From an uncultured Lachnospiraceae bacterium (GTDB taxonomy: Bacteria; Bacillota; Clostridia; Lachnospirales; Lachnospiraceae): a DNA stretch of 64,000 nt. The notes beneath the pieces were generated by a model that saw only the letters and a list, made by a program, of their open reading frames with translations, was not told where the DNA came from and searched no databases. This document shows positions 1 to 8,213 of the stretch, piece by piece (positions within the stretch are counted from its first letter, which is position 1; each line of letters opens with the position of its first letter). The stretch lies in assembly GCA_948441955.1 (NCBI GenBank), contig CAOJQZ010000004.1, positions 1-64,000 of the forward strand, given 5' to 3'. Made by a program: the position numbers and the translations under genes.

Positions 1-992
1 ATGAGGCGGAGACTTCCAAGAGATATATGCATCATTATAATTTCCCGTCCTATTCGGTTGGAGAGACAAGGCCTTCAAGAGGACCGGGACGCCGTGAAAT
101 CGGACATGGAGCGCTTGCAGAGCGGGCGCTTGTACCGGTGCTTCCAAGCGAGTCAGAATTTCCATATGCAATCCGCACAGTGTCTGAAACCTTTGAGTCT
201 AATGGTTCTACTTCACAGGCAAGCGTGTGCGCATCCTCCATGTCTCTTATGACGGCAGGCGTACCGATCAGGTCTGCAGTTGCAGGTATTTCTGCGGGAC
301 TCGTGACAGGAGAGACAGACGACGATTATCTTGTGCTTACTGATATCCAGGGACTTGAGGATTTCTTCGGGGATATGGACTTTAAGGTGGCGGGAACCCA
401 CAAAGGTATTACCGCGATCCAGATGGATATTAAGATTCACGGACTTACAAGGCCGATTATTGAGGAGGCTATTGCAGCCACAAAGAAGGCAAGGACTTAT
501 ATTATTGACGAGGTTATGAGTAAGGCCATTGCCGAGCCGAGGCCGGAGGTAGGCCCGTATGCGCCGAAGATCATCCAGATGCAGATTGATCCGCAGAAGA
601 TTGGCGATGTTGTAGGACAGCGTGGAAAGACTATCAATGCGATTATTGAGCAGACAGGCGTAAAGATTGACATTACGGACGATGGTTCTGTCTCCATCTG
701 CGGTACGGAAAGCAGGAGCATGGAGGAGGCCCAAAAGCTGATTTATATTATTGTGACAGATTTTGAAGCCGGACAGGTTCTGGAAGGAAAGGTTATCAGC
801 ATTAAGGAGTTCGGCGCGTTTGTTGAATTTGCGCCTGGTAAGGAAGGCATGGTGCATATTTCCAAGCTCTCTAAGGAAAGAGTGAATCATGTAGAGGATG
901 TGCTGACCCTTGGGGACAAGGTAAAGGTTGTATGCCTTGGCAAGGACAAGATGGGAAGATTTTCATTCAGTATGAAGGACGTGGCAGAGTAG
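1..992 (+). CDS. pnp: Polyribonucleotide nucleotidyltransferase (PNPase), C-terminal part
   Basis: The gene is cut by the left window edge; its reading frame is already open at position 3, so about 330 of the usual ~700 residues are present. What remains is the end of the second RNase PH core domain (with the typical RRE-GHG-ALAERAL stretch), then a KH domain with the GxxG loop VVGQRGK from about fragment residue 189, and an S1 RNA-binding domain from about residue 258 (FGAFVEFAPGKEGMVHIS). PNPase degrades RNA 3' to 5' phosphorolytically and takes part in mRNA turnover. The stop codon lies 1 bp before the next gene, so the two are probably co-transcribed. No internal start is proposed: the methionine at 27 is inside the conserved domain. 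Identification is firm. Confidence 0.96.
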   Translation, partial: EAETSKRYMHHYNFPSYSVGETRPSRGPGRREIGHGALAERALVPVLPSESEFPYAIRTVSETFESNGSTSQASVCASSMSLMTAGVPIRSAVAGISAGLVTGETDDDYLVLTDIQGLEDFFGDMDFKVAGTHKGITAIQMDIKIHGLTRPIIEEAIAATKKARTYIIDEVMSKAIAEPRPEVGPYAPKIIQMQIDPQKIGDVVGQRGKTINAIIEQTGVKIDITDDGSVSICGTESRSMEEAQKLIYIIVTDFEAGQVLEGKVISIKEFGAFVEFAPGKEGMVHISKLSKERVNHVEDVLTLGDKVKVVCLGKDKMGRFSFSMKDVAE

Positions 993-993
993 T

Positions 994-1611
994 ATGGGCT
1001 TATCAGATATAAAAGAAAAGATGCACAGCGGGGAGATTTATTTTCCCAATGATGATGAGCTTATGGAGGAACAGCTGGGTTATATTAACAGGCTGTATGA
1101 CTTTAATATGACACGCCCCACGGAGATGGAAAAGAGGGAGCGGCTTTTAAAGGAGATGTTTGCTGAGATCGGAGAAGGATGTTATGTTGAGCCTCCCCTT
1201 CACTCCAATTTTGGCGGATATCATGTGCATTTCGGGAAAAATGTTTATGCGAATTTTAATCTTACCCTTGTGGACGATACGCATATTTACGTGGGAGATT
1301 ATACTATGTTCGGCCCGAATGTGACGGTTGCGACAGCAGGACATCCGATTTGTCCTGAGCTTCGGGAGAAGGGACTGCAGTATAATATGCCGGTGCATAT
1401 CGGAAAAAACTGCTGGATTGGGGCCAATGCCGTAGTTCTGCCAGGAATAACGATTGGAGACAATGTAGTTATCGGCGCGGGAAGTGTGGTTACAAAGGAT
1501 ATTCCATCAAATGTGGTGGCGGCGGGTAATCCCTGCAGAGTATTGCGTCAGGTGAGCGAACACGACAGGGAGTATTACTATAAAGACAGAAAAATTAAAT
1601 GGGATTTATAA
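994..1611 (+). CDS. Maltose/galactoside-type sugar O-acetyltransferase
   Basis: A 205-residue left-handed beta-helix acetyltransferase of the LacA/Maa family, about the family's normal length. The N-terminal helical cap (residues 1-60) is followed by hexapeptide-repeat turns. The catalytic histidine is visible in TAGHP (His117), and late repeats such as GKNCWIGANAVVLPGITIG and the terminal AAGNPCRVLR loop are typical. It transfers acetyl from acetyl-CoA to a sugar hydroxyl in the cytoplasm, possibly to detoxify non-metabolised sugars. It sits between pnp (1 bp gap) and malQ (1 bp overlap). The exact sugar acceptor cannot be told from sequence. Confidence 0.88.
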   Translation: MGLSDIKEKMHSGEIYFPNDDELMEEQLGYINRLYDFNMTRPTEMEKRERLLKEMFAEIGEGCYVEPPLHSNFGGYHVHFGKNVYANFNLTLVDDTHIYVGDYTMFGPNVTVATAGHPICPELREKGLQYNMPVHIGKNCWIGANAVVLPGITIGDNVVIGAGSVVTKDIPSNVVAAGNPCRVLRQVSEHDREYYYKDRKIKWDL

Positions 1612-3110
1612 TGATGTCTAAGAAAAGAAGATGCGGCGTTCTGCTTCCGGTAAGCAGTCTGCCGGGAAAATATGGAATCGGAGATTTTGGGAGGAATGCC
1701 TACGAGTTTGTGGACAGCCTTGTACGCGCGGGGCAGAGCTCCTGGCAGATTCTTCCTCTTGGGCCTACCAGCTATGGAGATTCTCCCTATCAGTCCTTTT
1801 CTACCTTCGCGGGGAATCCGTACTTTATCAGTCTGGAGGATTTGATTGAGGAAGGAGTTCTTACAAGGGAGGAGTGTGACGGCGCCGACTTTGGGGAGCA
1901 AGAGACAGAGATTGATTATGAGAAACTGTATCTTAATCGATTTAAGCTTTTAAGGAAGGCTTATGAGAGAAGCTGCATTGCGGAAAATCCGCAGTTTGCG
2001 GCATTTGAGAGAGAGCAGGATTACTGGCTTTCCGATTATGCGCTTTTTATGGCGGTGAAAGGACGGTTTGAGGGAAAGCCGTGGAGCGAATGGGCGGAGG
2101 ATATCCGCCTGCGCTATCAATATGCGCTGGATTATTACCGGGAAGAGCTGTATTTTGATATTGAATTTCAGAAGTATATGCAGTTTAAATTTTATGAGCA
2201 GTGGGGAAGACTTAAGGCTTATGCGAATGAAAAGGGAATGGATATTATCGGAGATATTCCTATTTATGTGGCAATGGACAGTGCGGATGCGTGGGCGTGC
2301 CCCTGGCTCTTTAAACTTGACAGGGATAACCGTCCGGTGCAGGTGTCCGGGTGCCCGCCGGATGCATTTTCAGAGACAGGGCAGCTCTGGGGAAATCCTC
2401 TCTATAACTGGGAGGCGCATAGGAATTCCGGCTTTGACTGGTGGATAAAACGGATTGCTCACTGCTTTACTATGTACGATGTTCTCCGCATAGACCATTT
2501 CCGGGGCTTTGATGAATATTATGCGATTCCCTTTGGAGATAAAACGGCGGCAAATGGCTGGTGGGAGAAGGGACCGGGTATGGATTTGTTCCGTGCGGTT
2601 TCGTATCATCTGGGAGAGAGAAGGATTATTGCAGAGGATTTGGGCTATATGACGGAATCTGTGAAACAGCTTGTGCATGACAGCGGCTATCCCAATATGC
2701 GGGTGGTGGAGTTTGCCTTTGATGAACGTGATACGGGAAACGCCAGCGATTACCTCCCTCATAATTATCCGGAAAACTGCGTGGTCTATACAGGGACCCA
2801 TGATAATGAAACGCTGGTATCCTGGTTTCAGAATATTACGCCGAAGGAGCGCCGCATGGTGCGCGCCTATCTCCAGGATTTCCATACGGATGTGAAAGGG
2901 ATTGGGAGAAAGCTTATCTGTCTGGCGCTTGGGAGCGTGGCGGATTTGTGTGTGATACCAATGCAGGACTACCTGGGGCTTGACGACAGGGCAAGAACAA
3001 ACAAACCGTCCACTCTCGGGATAAACTGGAAATGGAGGCTTAAGGAAGGGCAGTTTGACAGAGAGCTTCAGGAGGAGATGAAGCAGCTTGCAATTATATA
3101 TGGGCGGTGA
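1611..3110 (+). CDS. malQ: 4-alpha-glucanotransferase (amylomaltase, GH77)
   Basis: About 499 residues, standard for MalQ. The N-terminal VLLPVSSLPGKYGIGDFG and the catalytic GH77 residues are present: nucleophile Asp295 in LRIDHFRGF, acid/base Glu342 in AEDLG, and Asp398 in GTHDNET. It disproportionates alpha-1,4-glucans in the cytoplasm, feeding maltodextrin or glycogen metabolism; a glycogen synthase gene lies elsewhere in the window. The start is taken at the first of two tandem ATGs (1611, alternative 1614), overlapping the stop of the acetyltransferase by 1 bp (TAATG). A methionine 12 bases upstream is in frame but buried in the preceding gene. A strong terminator follows. Confidence 0.94.
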   Translation: MMSKKRRCGVLLPVSSLPGKYGIGDFGRNAYEFVDSLVRAGQSSWQILPLGPTSYGDSPYQSFSTFAGNPYFISLEDLIEEGVLTREECDGADFGEQETEIDYEKLYLNRFKLLRKAYERSCIAENPQFAAFEREQDYWLSDYALFMAVKGRFEGKPWSEWAEDIRLRYQYALDYYREELYFDIEFQKYMQFKFYEQWGRLKAYANEKGMDIIGDIPIYVAMDSADAWACPWLFKLDRDNRPVQVSGCPPDAFSETGQLWGNPLYNWEAHRNSGFDWWIKRIAHCFTMYDVLRIDHFRGFDEYYAIPFGDKTAANGWWEKGPGMDLFRAVSYHLGERRIIAEDLGYMTESVKQLVHDSGYPNMRVVEFAFDERDTGNASDYLPHNYPENCVVYTGTHDNETLVSWFQNITPKERRMVRAYLQDFHTDVKGIGRKLICLALGSVADLCVIPMQDYLGLDDRARTNKPSTLGINWKWRLKEGQFDRELQEEMKQLAIIYGR

Positions 3111-3132
3111 TGCCTGTTTCCGGATCTTATCG

Positions 3133-3195
3133 AAAACAGCGCCGCGGTTTTCTATCGTTACTGGTTAATGATAGAAAGCTGCGGCGCTGTTTTTC
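3133..3195 (+). terminator. Rho-independent terminator after malQ
   Basis: A long inverted repeat: the arms ACAGCGCCGCGG and CTGCGGCGCTGT, extended inward by TTTCTATCGTTA pairing with TAATGATAGAAA, followed by a short T run. It closes the pnp-acetyltransferase-malQ transcript before the sporulation operon. Confidence 0.88.
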
Positions 3196-3220
3196 TGAAA
3201 AGAAAATGAAAACAAGTGGA

Positions 3221-3246
3221 ATAAATTAAAGGCATGGACATATATT
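3221..3246 (+). promoter_or_regulatory. Candidate sigma-E promoter of the spoIIIA operon
   Basis: CATATATT at 3239-3246 fits the sigma-E -10 pattern CATAnAnT, and ATAAA at 3221-3225, 13 bp upstream, resembles the -35 core. In Bacillus subtilis the spoIIIA operon is sigma-E controlled in the mother cell, which is why this reading is preferred. No good sigma-A promoter is seen in the gap between terminator and spoIIIAA. The match is by eye only. Confidence 0.4.
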
Positions 3247-3267
3247 TACGTAAAGAGGTGGTGCAGC

Positions 3268-4221
3268 ATGCAGGGAGACAGAATTTTGAATATACTTCCG
3301 CGCAGCGTCCGTATGATTCTGAAAAAAAAGATATCTGACTTTGAATGCCTTCAGGAGATCAGGCTTCGGACGCAGAAGCCGCTTCTTCTCATATATAATG
3401 GAGAAGAAGTTGTGGCAGAACGTGTGCGGGGGGAACCCTATATTGTGACAAAGGAGGATTTAAGGGAGCTGGTTGATTATGTGAGCAGCTATTCTCTATA
3501 TGCCTATGAACAGGAGATGAAGCAGGGATTCATTACAGTGGAAGGAGGACACAGGGTCGGTGTGGCGGGACAGGTGATCATTGAGGCGGGAAAAGTAAAA
3601 AATATAAAGCATATTTCCTCGGTTAATGTGAGGATGTCCCACGAAGTAATTGGATGCGGGGATCGGGTATTTCCTTATATTACCCGGCAGAAAGGACTAT
3701 ATCATACGTTGATTATATCGCCGCCGCGGTGCGGGAAGACAACGCTTCTTCGGGATATGATCCGTCAGATTTCAGACGGGAATTTGTATCTCAAAGGGAA
3801 ATCAGTGGGGGTAGTGGATGAACGTTCAGAGATAGGCGGCTGTTACATGGGTGTGGCCCAGAATGAGCTTGGGATACGGACAGATATTCTTGACTGCTGT
3901 CCGAAGGCTGAGGGAATGATTATGCTGATCCGTTCTATGGGACCTGAGGTTATAGCAGTAGATGAAATTGGTACAGAAGAGGATGTACATGCTGTTGAAT
4001 ATGCCATGCACTGTGGATGCAGGCTGATTGCCACAGTGCATGGACAATCTGTAGAGGAGCTTAAGAGAAAGCCGGTATTTGAACGTCTGATTCAGGAGAA
4101 ACGATTTGAACGTTATATTCTGCTTGGAAATCAGACAAGGGTGGGAGAAATATTTGGAATCTATGACAGCAATGAGGCGTGTCTGTACCGGAGAAATGCT
4201 TTGGAGAAAAGGATATGCTGA
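3268..4221 (+). CDS. spoIIIAA: Stage III sporulation protein AA, ATPase
   Basis: A 317-residue secretion-type ATPase, first gene of the eight-gene spoIIIA operon. The Walker A motif SPPRCGKTT lies near residues 151-159 and a Walker B-like stretch VIAVDEIG follows about 80 residues later. It is thought to energise the SpoIIIA-SpoIIQ feeding channel that joins mother cell and forespore. The start at 3268 follows an AAGAGGTGG ribosome binding site. It overlaps spoIIIAB by 7 bp, indicating translational coupling. Confidence 0.95.
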   Translation: MQGDRILNILPRSVRMILKKKISDFECLQEIRLRTQKPLLLIYNGEEVVAERVRGEPYIVTKEDLRELVDYVSSYSLYAYEQEMKQGFITVEGGHRVGVAGQVIIEAGKVKNIKHISSVNVRMSHEVIGCGDRVFPYITRQKGLYHTLIISPPRCGKTTLLRDMIRQISDGNLYLKGKSVGVVDERSEIGGCYMGVAQNELGIRTDILDCCPKAEGMIMLIRSMGPEVIAVDEIGTEEDVHAVEYAMHCGCRLIATVHGQSVEELKRKPVFERLIQEKRFERYILLGNQTRVGEIFGIYDSNEACLYRRNALEKRIC

Positions 4222-4733
4222 AGATTACAGGAAGTATTCTGGTTATTGGCGCAACAACGCTGTTTGGCATAAAAAGAGCGGAGGAATTAAAGGAGACATA
4301 CAGACAGATGGAATACTTAAGACAGCTTCTTTATCAGCTTCAAAGTGAAATACGCTATGCAAGGAGTCCTCTGGGAGAAATATGTACCAGTATCGGGAAA
4401 AATGCAAAGAATCCATACGGAACATGGCTTAAGGAGCTTGGGAACAGTCTTGGAACACGGGATGGAGGAACTTTTGCCTGTCTGTGGAAGACAAGCATAA
4501 GCGATCATCTTAAGACATCCGCCCTTGCGGAAGCAGAACTGCTTCGTCTTAAAGAGCTTGGAGAAAGACTGGGTTTTGCAGATATTGAGTTCCAGGTAAG
4601 AGCAATAGAGTGTTACCTTACACAGCTTGCCGGTTCTGCGGACGAAGTATATAGAGAGATGAAAACAAAGGTGAGATTATATCACTGCCTGGGTGTTATG
4701 AGCGGAATGCTTATCGTCACCCTGCTGCTTTAA
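4215..4733 (+). CDS. spoIIIAB: Stage III sporulation protein AB
   Basis: 172 residues with an N-terminal hydrophobic segment (ITGSILVIGATTLFGI), a helical middle region with YLRQLLYQLQSEIRYA, and a C-terminal hydrophobic anchor (GVMSGMLIVTLLL); this is the GspF-like SpoIIIAB layout. The start MLKITG at 4215 is preferred over a methionine 36 bases upstream because it has GGAG 9 bases ahead and gives the usual family N-terminus. It overlaps the end of spoIIIAA. It is a membrane component of the mother-cell side of the engulfment channel. Confidence 0.93.
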   Translation: MLKITGSILVIGATTLFGIKRAEELKETYRQMEYLRQLLYQLQSEIRYARSPLGEICTSIGKNAKNPYGTWLKELGNSLGTRDGGTFACLWKTSISDHLKTSALAEAELLRLKELGERLGFADIEFQVRAIECYLTQLAGSADEVYREMKTKVRLYHCLGVMSGMLIVTLLL

Positions 4734-4745
4734 GAGGAGGAATAC

Positions 4746-4940
4746 ATGAGTGTAAATGTAATATTTAAGATTGCTGCGGTAGGGATCCTTGTATCGGTAT
4801 TAAGTCAGGTACTCAGACACAGCGGCAGGGAAGAGCAGGCATTTCTGACAAGCCTTGCAGGACTGATTCTTGTATTGCTGTGGATCGTGCCGTATATCTA
4901 TGATTTATTTGAGTCAATACAACGTCTGTTCACATTGTAA
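4746..4940 (+). CDS. spoIIIAC: Stage III sporulation protein AC
   Basis: A 64-residue, two-helix membrane protein of the normal family length. It starts with SVNVIFKIAAVGILVSVLSQVL and has a conserved short loop around HSGREEQAF before the second membrane segment. The ATG is preceded by AAGAGGAGG. It lies 12 bp after spoIIIAB and 15 bp before spoIIIAD. It forms part of the inner membrane platform of the SpoIIIA complex. Confidence 0.93.
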   Translation: MSVNVIFKIAAVGILVSVLSQVLRHSGREEQAFLTSLAGLILVLLWIVPYIYDLFESIQRLFTL

Positions 4941-4955
4941 AAGGGGGCATATCTT

Positions 4956-5342
4956 ATGGATATGGTACAGATTGGTATTATTGGAACAATGGGAGTACTG
5001 CTTGCGGTGCAGTTTAAAAAAGGCAAAGAGGAATACGGCGTCTACATCAGTCTTGCCGTCAGTCTGATTATTTTTGTCTGTATACTTGGACATATGGGGA
5101 CAATTATAGAAGCTGTAAAAATGCTTGGGAATTATATTCATATGGATATGGCTTATATTGGAACACTGATTAAGATGCTTGGGATCACATACATTGCAGA
5201 ATTTTCATCAGGTGTCTGCAAGGATGCAGGATATCAGGCAGTCGCCGTGCAGATAGAGATTTTTGGAAAGCTTGCGGTAATGATTCTCAGTATGCCGGTG
5301 CTCATGACACTTCTGAACGCTATCCGGGACTTTCTGTCATGA
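4956..5342 (+). CDS. spoIIIAD: Stage III sporulation protein AD
   Basis: 128 residues with four hydrophobic segments and the family signatures IAVSLIIF-like and YIAEFSSGVCKDAGYQAVA. It is a mother-cell membrane component of the SpoIIIA channel. It follows AAAAGGGGG as a binding site. The last codon overlaps the ATG of spoIIIAE in an ATGA arrangement, so the two are probably translated in a coupled way. Confidence 0.94.
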   Translation: MDMVQIGIIGTMGVLLAVQFKKGKEEYGVYISLAVSLIIFVCILGHMGTIIEAVKMLGNYIHMDMAYIGTLIKMLGITYIAEFSSGVCKDAGYQAVAVQIEIFGKLAVMILSMPVLMTLLNAIRDFLS

Positions 5343-6538
5343 AATATAGAAGAAGGCGGGGAGCAGCCGGGAGATGCGCTGGCATAGGGGCCTTTTTTTT
5401 AACAGTTCTGGCGTGCTGTATATTATGGAGAGGCAATATGTATTGTGTGCAGGGGGCCGGGACATCGGATGGAGAAGAGGAATTTATTTCAGAAGAACTG
5501 ATGGAGCAGTTTGATTTTGGAGAAGTAGACAAGGAGCTGCGGGAGCTGTTTCCGGAGGAACAGATTGACTTTAAAAACACGCTTTTGGAGGTGCTGTCCG
5601 GTAATACGGAATTTACGGCTGAGCTTTTGGGAAAGCTTGTGGCAGATCAGCTGACCTATGCGTTAAAAAGCAGCAAGGAAAATCTGGTACATATTCTTTT
5701 TTTAGCGATTATGGCAGCAGTCTTTAAAAATTTCGGACATGTGTTTCAAAACAGACAGATTTCGGACATAAGCTTTTATATTTTGTATCTGCTTGTAATA
5801 GCGTTAGCTTTAAACTCCTTCCGGGCGGTAGTGGAGTGGACAGAAGGAGGGATTGAGAGCCTGACCGCCTTTATGGGCGTATTTTGTCCGGTTTATTTCC
5901 TGGCGGTGACGATTGCGAAGGGAAGTGTGACGGCGGGAGCATTTTACAATCTGGTATTGTTTCTGATTTTTTTGGTGGAGCTTTTAGTTGTGAAGCTTTT
6001 ATTACCTCTTGTGCATGTGTATATGATGCTCAGAATACTTAATTTTCTGTCGGCAGAGGAATATCTGAGTAAGTTTGCAGAGTTGATTGAAACGGCTGTT
6101 TCCTGGATACTGAAGTCTCTGCTTGCCGGTGTTATAGGATTAAATGTTATGCAGAGTCTGATTAATCCTGCAGTGGATACGGTCAAACGAAGCGTGGTCA
6201 CCAGAGGGGCGGAGGCGATACCAGTGATTGGAGACGCGATTGGCGGTATGACGGAGGTGGTGATTGGAACAGCTGTTCTCGTGAAAAACGGAATTGGCGT
6301 GACAGGGGCGGTAATCTGTCTTTCACTGTGTATATATCCTCTTGTACAGGTCGGGTGTATTGTACTCATGTACAAGCTTAGTGCAGCTTTGCTTCAGCCG
6401 GTGTCGGATAAACGGATTATCGGATGTGTGGAGAGCGTAGGCGATGGATGCAGACTTTTGATGCGGATTATATTTACAACAGGTTTTTTATTTCTTCTTA
6501 CAATTGTAGCCGTATCGGCATCTACGGGAAACGTATAA
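5339..6538 (+). CDS. spoIIIAE: Stage III sporulation protein AE
   Basis: A 399-residue polytopic membrane protein with an N-terminal signal-like segment (about residues 10-35), an acidic extracellular stretch (SDGEEEFISEELMEQFDFGEVDKEL split by short hydrophobics), and six to seven membrane helices. LNVMQSLINPAVDTVKRS and the GGMTEVVIG motif are typical of the family. It is the largest membrane subunit of the SpoIIIA complex. It overlaps spoIIIAD by 4 bp. Confidence 0.94.
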   Translation: MKYRRRRGAAGRCAGIGAFFLTVLACCILWRGNMYCVQGAGTSDGEEEFISEELMEQFDFGEVDKELRELFPEEQIDFKNTLLEVLSGNTEFTAELLGKLVADQLTYALKSSKENLVHILFLAIMAAVFKNFGHVFQNRQISDISFYILYLLVIALALNSFRAVVEWTEGGIESLTAFMGVFCPVYFLAVTIAKGSVTAGAFYNLVLFLIFLVELLVVKLLLPLVHVYMMLRILNFLSAEEYLSKFAELIETAVSWILKSLLAGVIGLNVMQSLINPAVDTVKRSVVTRGAEAIPVIGDAIGGMTEVVIGTAVLVKNGIGVTGAVICLSLCIYPLVQVGCIVLMYKLSAALLQPVSDKRIIGCVESVGDGCRLLMRIIFTTGFLFLLTIVAVSASTGNV

Positions 6539-6551
6539 GAAAGGCGGGAGT

Positions 6552-6857
6552 ATGTTTGATTTTATTTATGAATGGATACAAAATATTACATTTTATCTCG
6601 TACTTGTGACTGCGGTTTTACATGTGGTCCCCAACCAGTCCTATAGGAAATATATCCGGTTTTTTACAGGACTTGTACTGATATTAATGATTATGGGTCC
6701 GATACTAAAGGTGTTTGGAACGGAGGTGCGGATTCAGGAATTTATATCTGAGGGCGCCAAAATATATACAGATTATGAAACAAATACAGATTTTTCAGAG
6801 TATGGAGAGCGAGAGGAAGATGAGATTGGAGTGGAAGAAATTCAAATCGAATGGTAA
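6552..6857 (+). CDS. spoIIIAF: Stage III sporulation protein AF, short form
   Basis: 101 residues: two N-terminal membrane segments (FYLVLVTAVLHVV and FFTGLVLILMIMGPIL) and an acidic tail. The Bacillus protein is about 206 residues, so the C-terminal ring-forming domain seen in that homologue is largely absent here. The frame ends cleanly inside the start region of spoIIIAG (38 bp overlap) and I see no continuation of the domain in another frame, so it appears naturally short rather than frameshifted. Confidence 0.85.
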   Translation: MFDFIYEWIQNITFYLVLVTAVLHVVPNQSYRKYIRFFTGLVLILMIMGPILKVFGTEVRIQEFISEGAKIYTDYETNTDFSEYGEREEDEIGVEEIQIEW

Positions 6858-7431
6858 AAAAGTTTTCCAAAAGGAATTCTGGAAAAAAGACAGGCTTCTG
6901 ATTTTATTTCTCACGGGAGTTCTTCTCCTTGTGATTTCAATACCAGACGGAGGCAGGAAATTATCGGGACGTGAGCAGGAGCCTTATCTGTCGGACGACG
7001 CTAAGGATGGCGCAGGGACAGAAGAGGAATATATTCATATGCTTGAAAAACGTCTGGAGAACATCCTGTCAAGAATGGAGGGGGCTGGAGAGGTGTCGGT
7101 TATGATTACACTTGCGGCCTCAAAGGAGAGAGTTATAGAAAAGGATACCCAGGAAAGCAGCGAGAATATAAAGGAGAATGACAGCCAGGGAGGAAGCCGG
7201 TCCACGCAGAATGTAACCCGAAGCGAGGAGGCGGTATATGACGGCGCAGACGGAAATAATAAGTATCCTTATGTAAGTAAGGAACTGAGTCCCAGGGTAG
7301 AAGGAGTGGTAGTGATAGCGCCGGGAGGAGACAATGCGGTAGTCGTAAAAAATATTACTGAAGCAGTTCAGGCATTATTTGGAATAGACACGCATAAGAT
7401 TAGAATAGTGAAAGGTAGGAGGGAAGCGTAA
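6820..7431 (+). CDS. spoIIIAG: Stage III sporulation protein AG
   Basis: About 203 residues: a basic cytoplasmic N-terminus, one membrane helix (LLILFLTGVLLLVISIP), and an extracellular region with the AGEVSVMITLAASKE and LSPRVEGVVVIAPGGDN stretches typical of SpoIIIAG, which forms the large ring of the channel in B. subtilis. The start at ATG 6820 (MRLEWKK) is chosen because GGAGAG lies 11 bases upstream; an in-frame methionine at 6715 lies deep inside spoIIIAF and gives a poor N-terminus. Confidence 0.92.
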   Translation: MRLEWKKFKSNGKKVFQKEFWKKDRLLILFLTGVLLLVISIPDGGRKLSGREQEPYLSDDAKDGAGTEEEYIHMLEKRLENILSRMEGAGEVSVMITLAASKERVIEKDTQESSENIKENDSQGGSRSTQNVTRSEEAVYDGADGNNKYPYVSKELSPRVEGVVVIAPGGDNAVVVKNITEAVQALFGIDTHKIRIVKGRREA

Positions 7432-8055
7432 GTGAAACGAATATTAAAAAAGAATCAAATTGTTATCGCGGCGCTGGCGATAATGATTGCAGCAGCAGGA
7501 TATCTGAATTATTCCGGCAGATTATTTCATAGCGAGAAAAATACGGCAACAGCTAATAATGAAATTGCGAATCAGGAGCTTCTTGACATTTCAGAAGAGG
7601 ATCTGGCAAGTGCTTCCGGGGATATTGAGAGTAAGGATGGCGACGGAAACGTCGACGGAACTCCAGGGGAGGCGGTACTTACCTCCGGCGGGGCAAACGC
7701 GGTTGTGGCAGAGGCGAAGGTAACGAGAGAGCAGGTTCGTGCAAAAAATAAGGAAACCTTACTTGAGATTATTGATAATGAGAGTTTAAGCGACGAACAG
7801 AAGCAGGACGCAGTAAACCAGATGGTAGCTATGACGGATCTTGCGGAAAAGGAGGCGGCCGCGGAGACGATGCTGGCATCAAAGGGGTTCAGCGAAAGTG
7901 TTGTGAGCCTGACCCAAGACTCGGCGGATGTGGTAATAAACGCCAGTGAGATTGATGATGCAGGCCTTGCACAGATAGAAGATATTGTGACGAGGAAGAC
8001 TGGTATAGCGCCGGAGAACGTAGTGATTACTCCGGTATATCCCGAAGGAAAGTGA
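7432..8055 (+). CDS. spoIIIAH: Stage III sporulation protein AH
   Basis: 207 residues starting with GTG directly after the spoIIIAG stop, behind AGGAGGG. A single N-terminal membrane helix (VIAALAIMIAAAGYLNYSG) is followed by a charged linker and a C-terminal YscJ/FliF-like ring-building domain (NKETLLEIIDNESLSDEQK, then SVVSLTQDSADVVINA). In B. subtilis this domain binds forespore SpoIIQ across the intermembrane space. A strong terminator ends the operon. Confidence 0.94.
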   Translation: MKRILKKNQIVIAALAIMIAAAGYLNYSGRLFHSEKNTATANNEIANQELLDISEEDLASASGDIESKDGDGNVDGTPGEAVLTSGGANAVVAEAKVTREQVRAKNKETLLEIIDNESLSDEQKQDAVNQMVAMTDLAEKEAAAETMLASKGFSESVVSLTQDSADVVINASEIDDAGLAQIEDIVTRKTGIAPENVVITPVYPEGK

Positions 8056-8071
8056 TACGGCCAGCGCAGGC

Positions 8072-8128
8072 AAAAGCCCGGAACAAAGTTACATCCCGTA
8101 AAAACGGGAGGACGTTCCGGGCTTTTTT
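8072..8128 (+). terminator. Terminator of the spoIIIA operon
   Basis: The arms AAAAGCCCGGAAC and GTTCCGGGCTTTTTT form a strong GC-rich stem ending in six T. A second small hairpin (CCCGT/ACGGG) lies inside the loop. Only 3 bp separate it from the -35 box of the next promoter. Confidence 0.93.
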
Positions 8129-8131
8129 ATG

Positions 8132-8160
8132 TTGAGGAAATTTCTCCGGTATGCTATACT
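8132..8160 (+). promoter_or_regulatory. Sigma-A promoter of prfC (TTGAGG-17-TATACT)
   Basis: TTGAGG at 8132-8137, 17 bp spacer, TATACT at 8155-8160 with an extended -10 TGC immediately upstream. It lies between the spoIIIA terminator and prfC and is the only good match in the gap. Confidence 0.7.
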
Positions 8161-8213
8161 GTTTAGCAGTCTTGTTTACAGGCTATACTAGCAGTTAGGA
8201 GAGTTGAAAGGAT

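Noticed and set aside
213..890. Long minus-strand ORF opposite pnp
   Set aside because: It is antisense to a strongly conserved PNPase frame and its translation resembles no protein; the same holds for the antisense ORFs at 10863-11570, 19038-19871, 21287-21886, 30675-31259 and 33465-34022.
6715..6819. Longer N-terminus of SpoIIIAG
   Set aside because: It would lie wholly inside spoIIIAF and lacks a ribosome binding site; the basic N-terminus starting at 6820 is typical.
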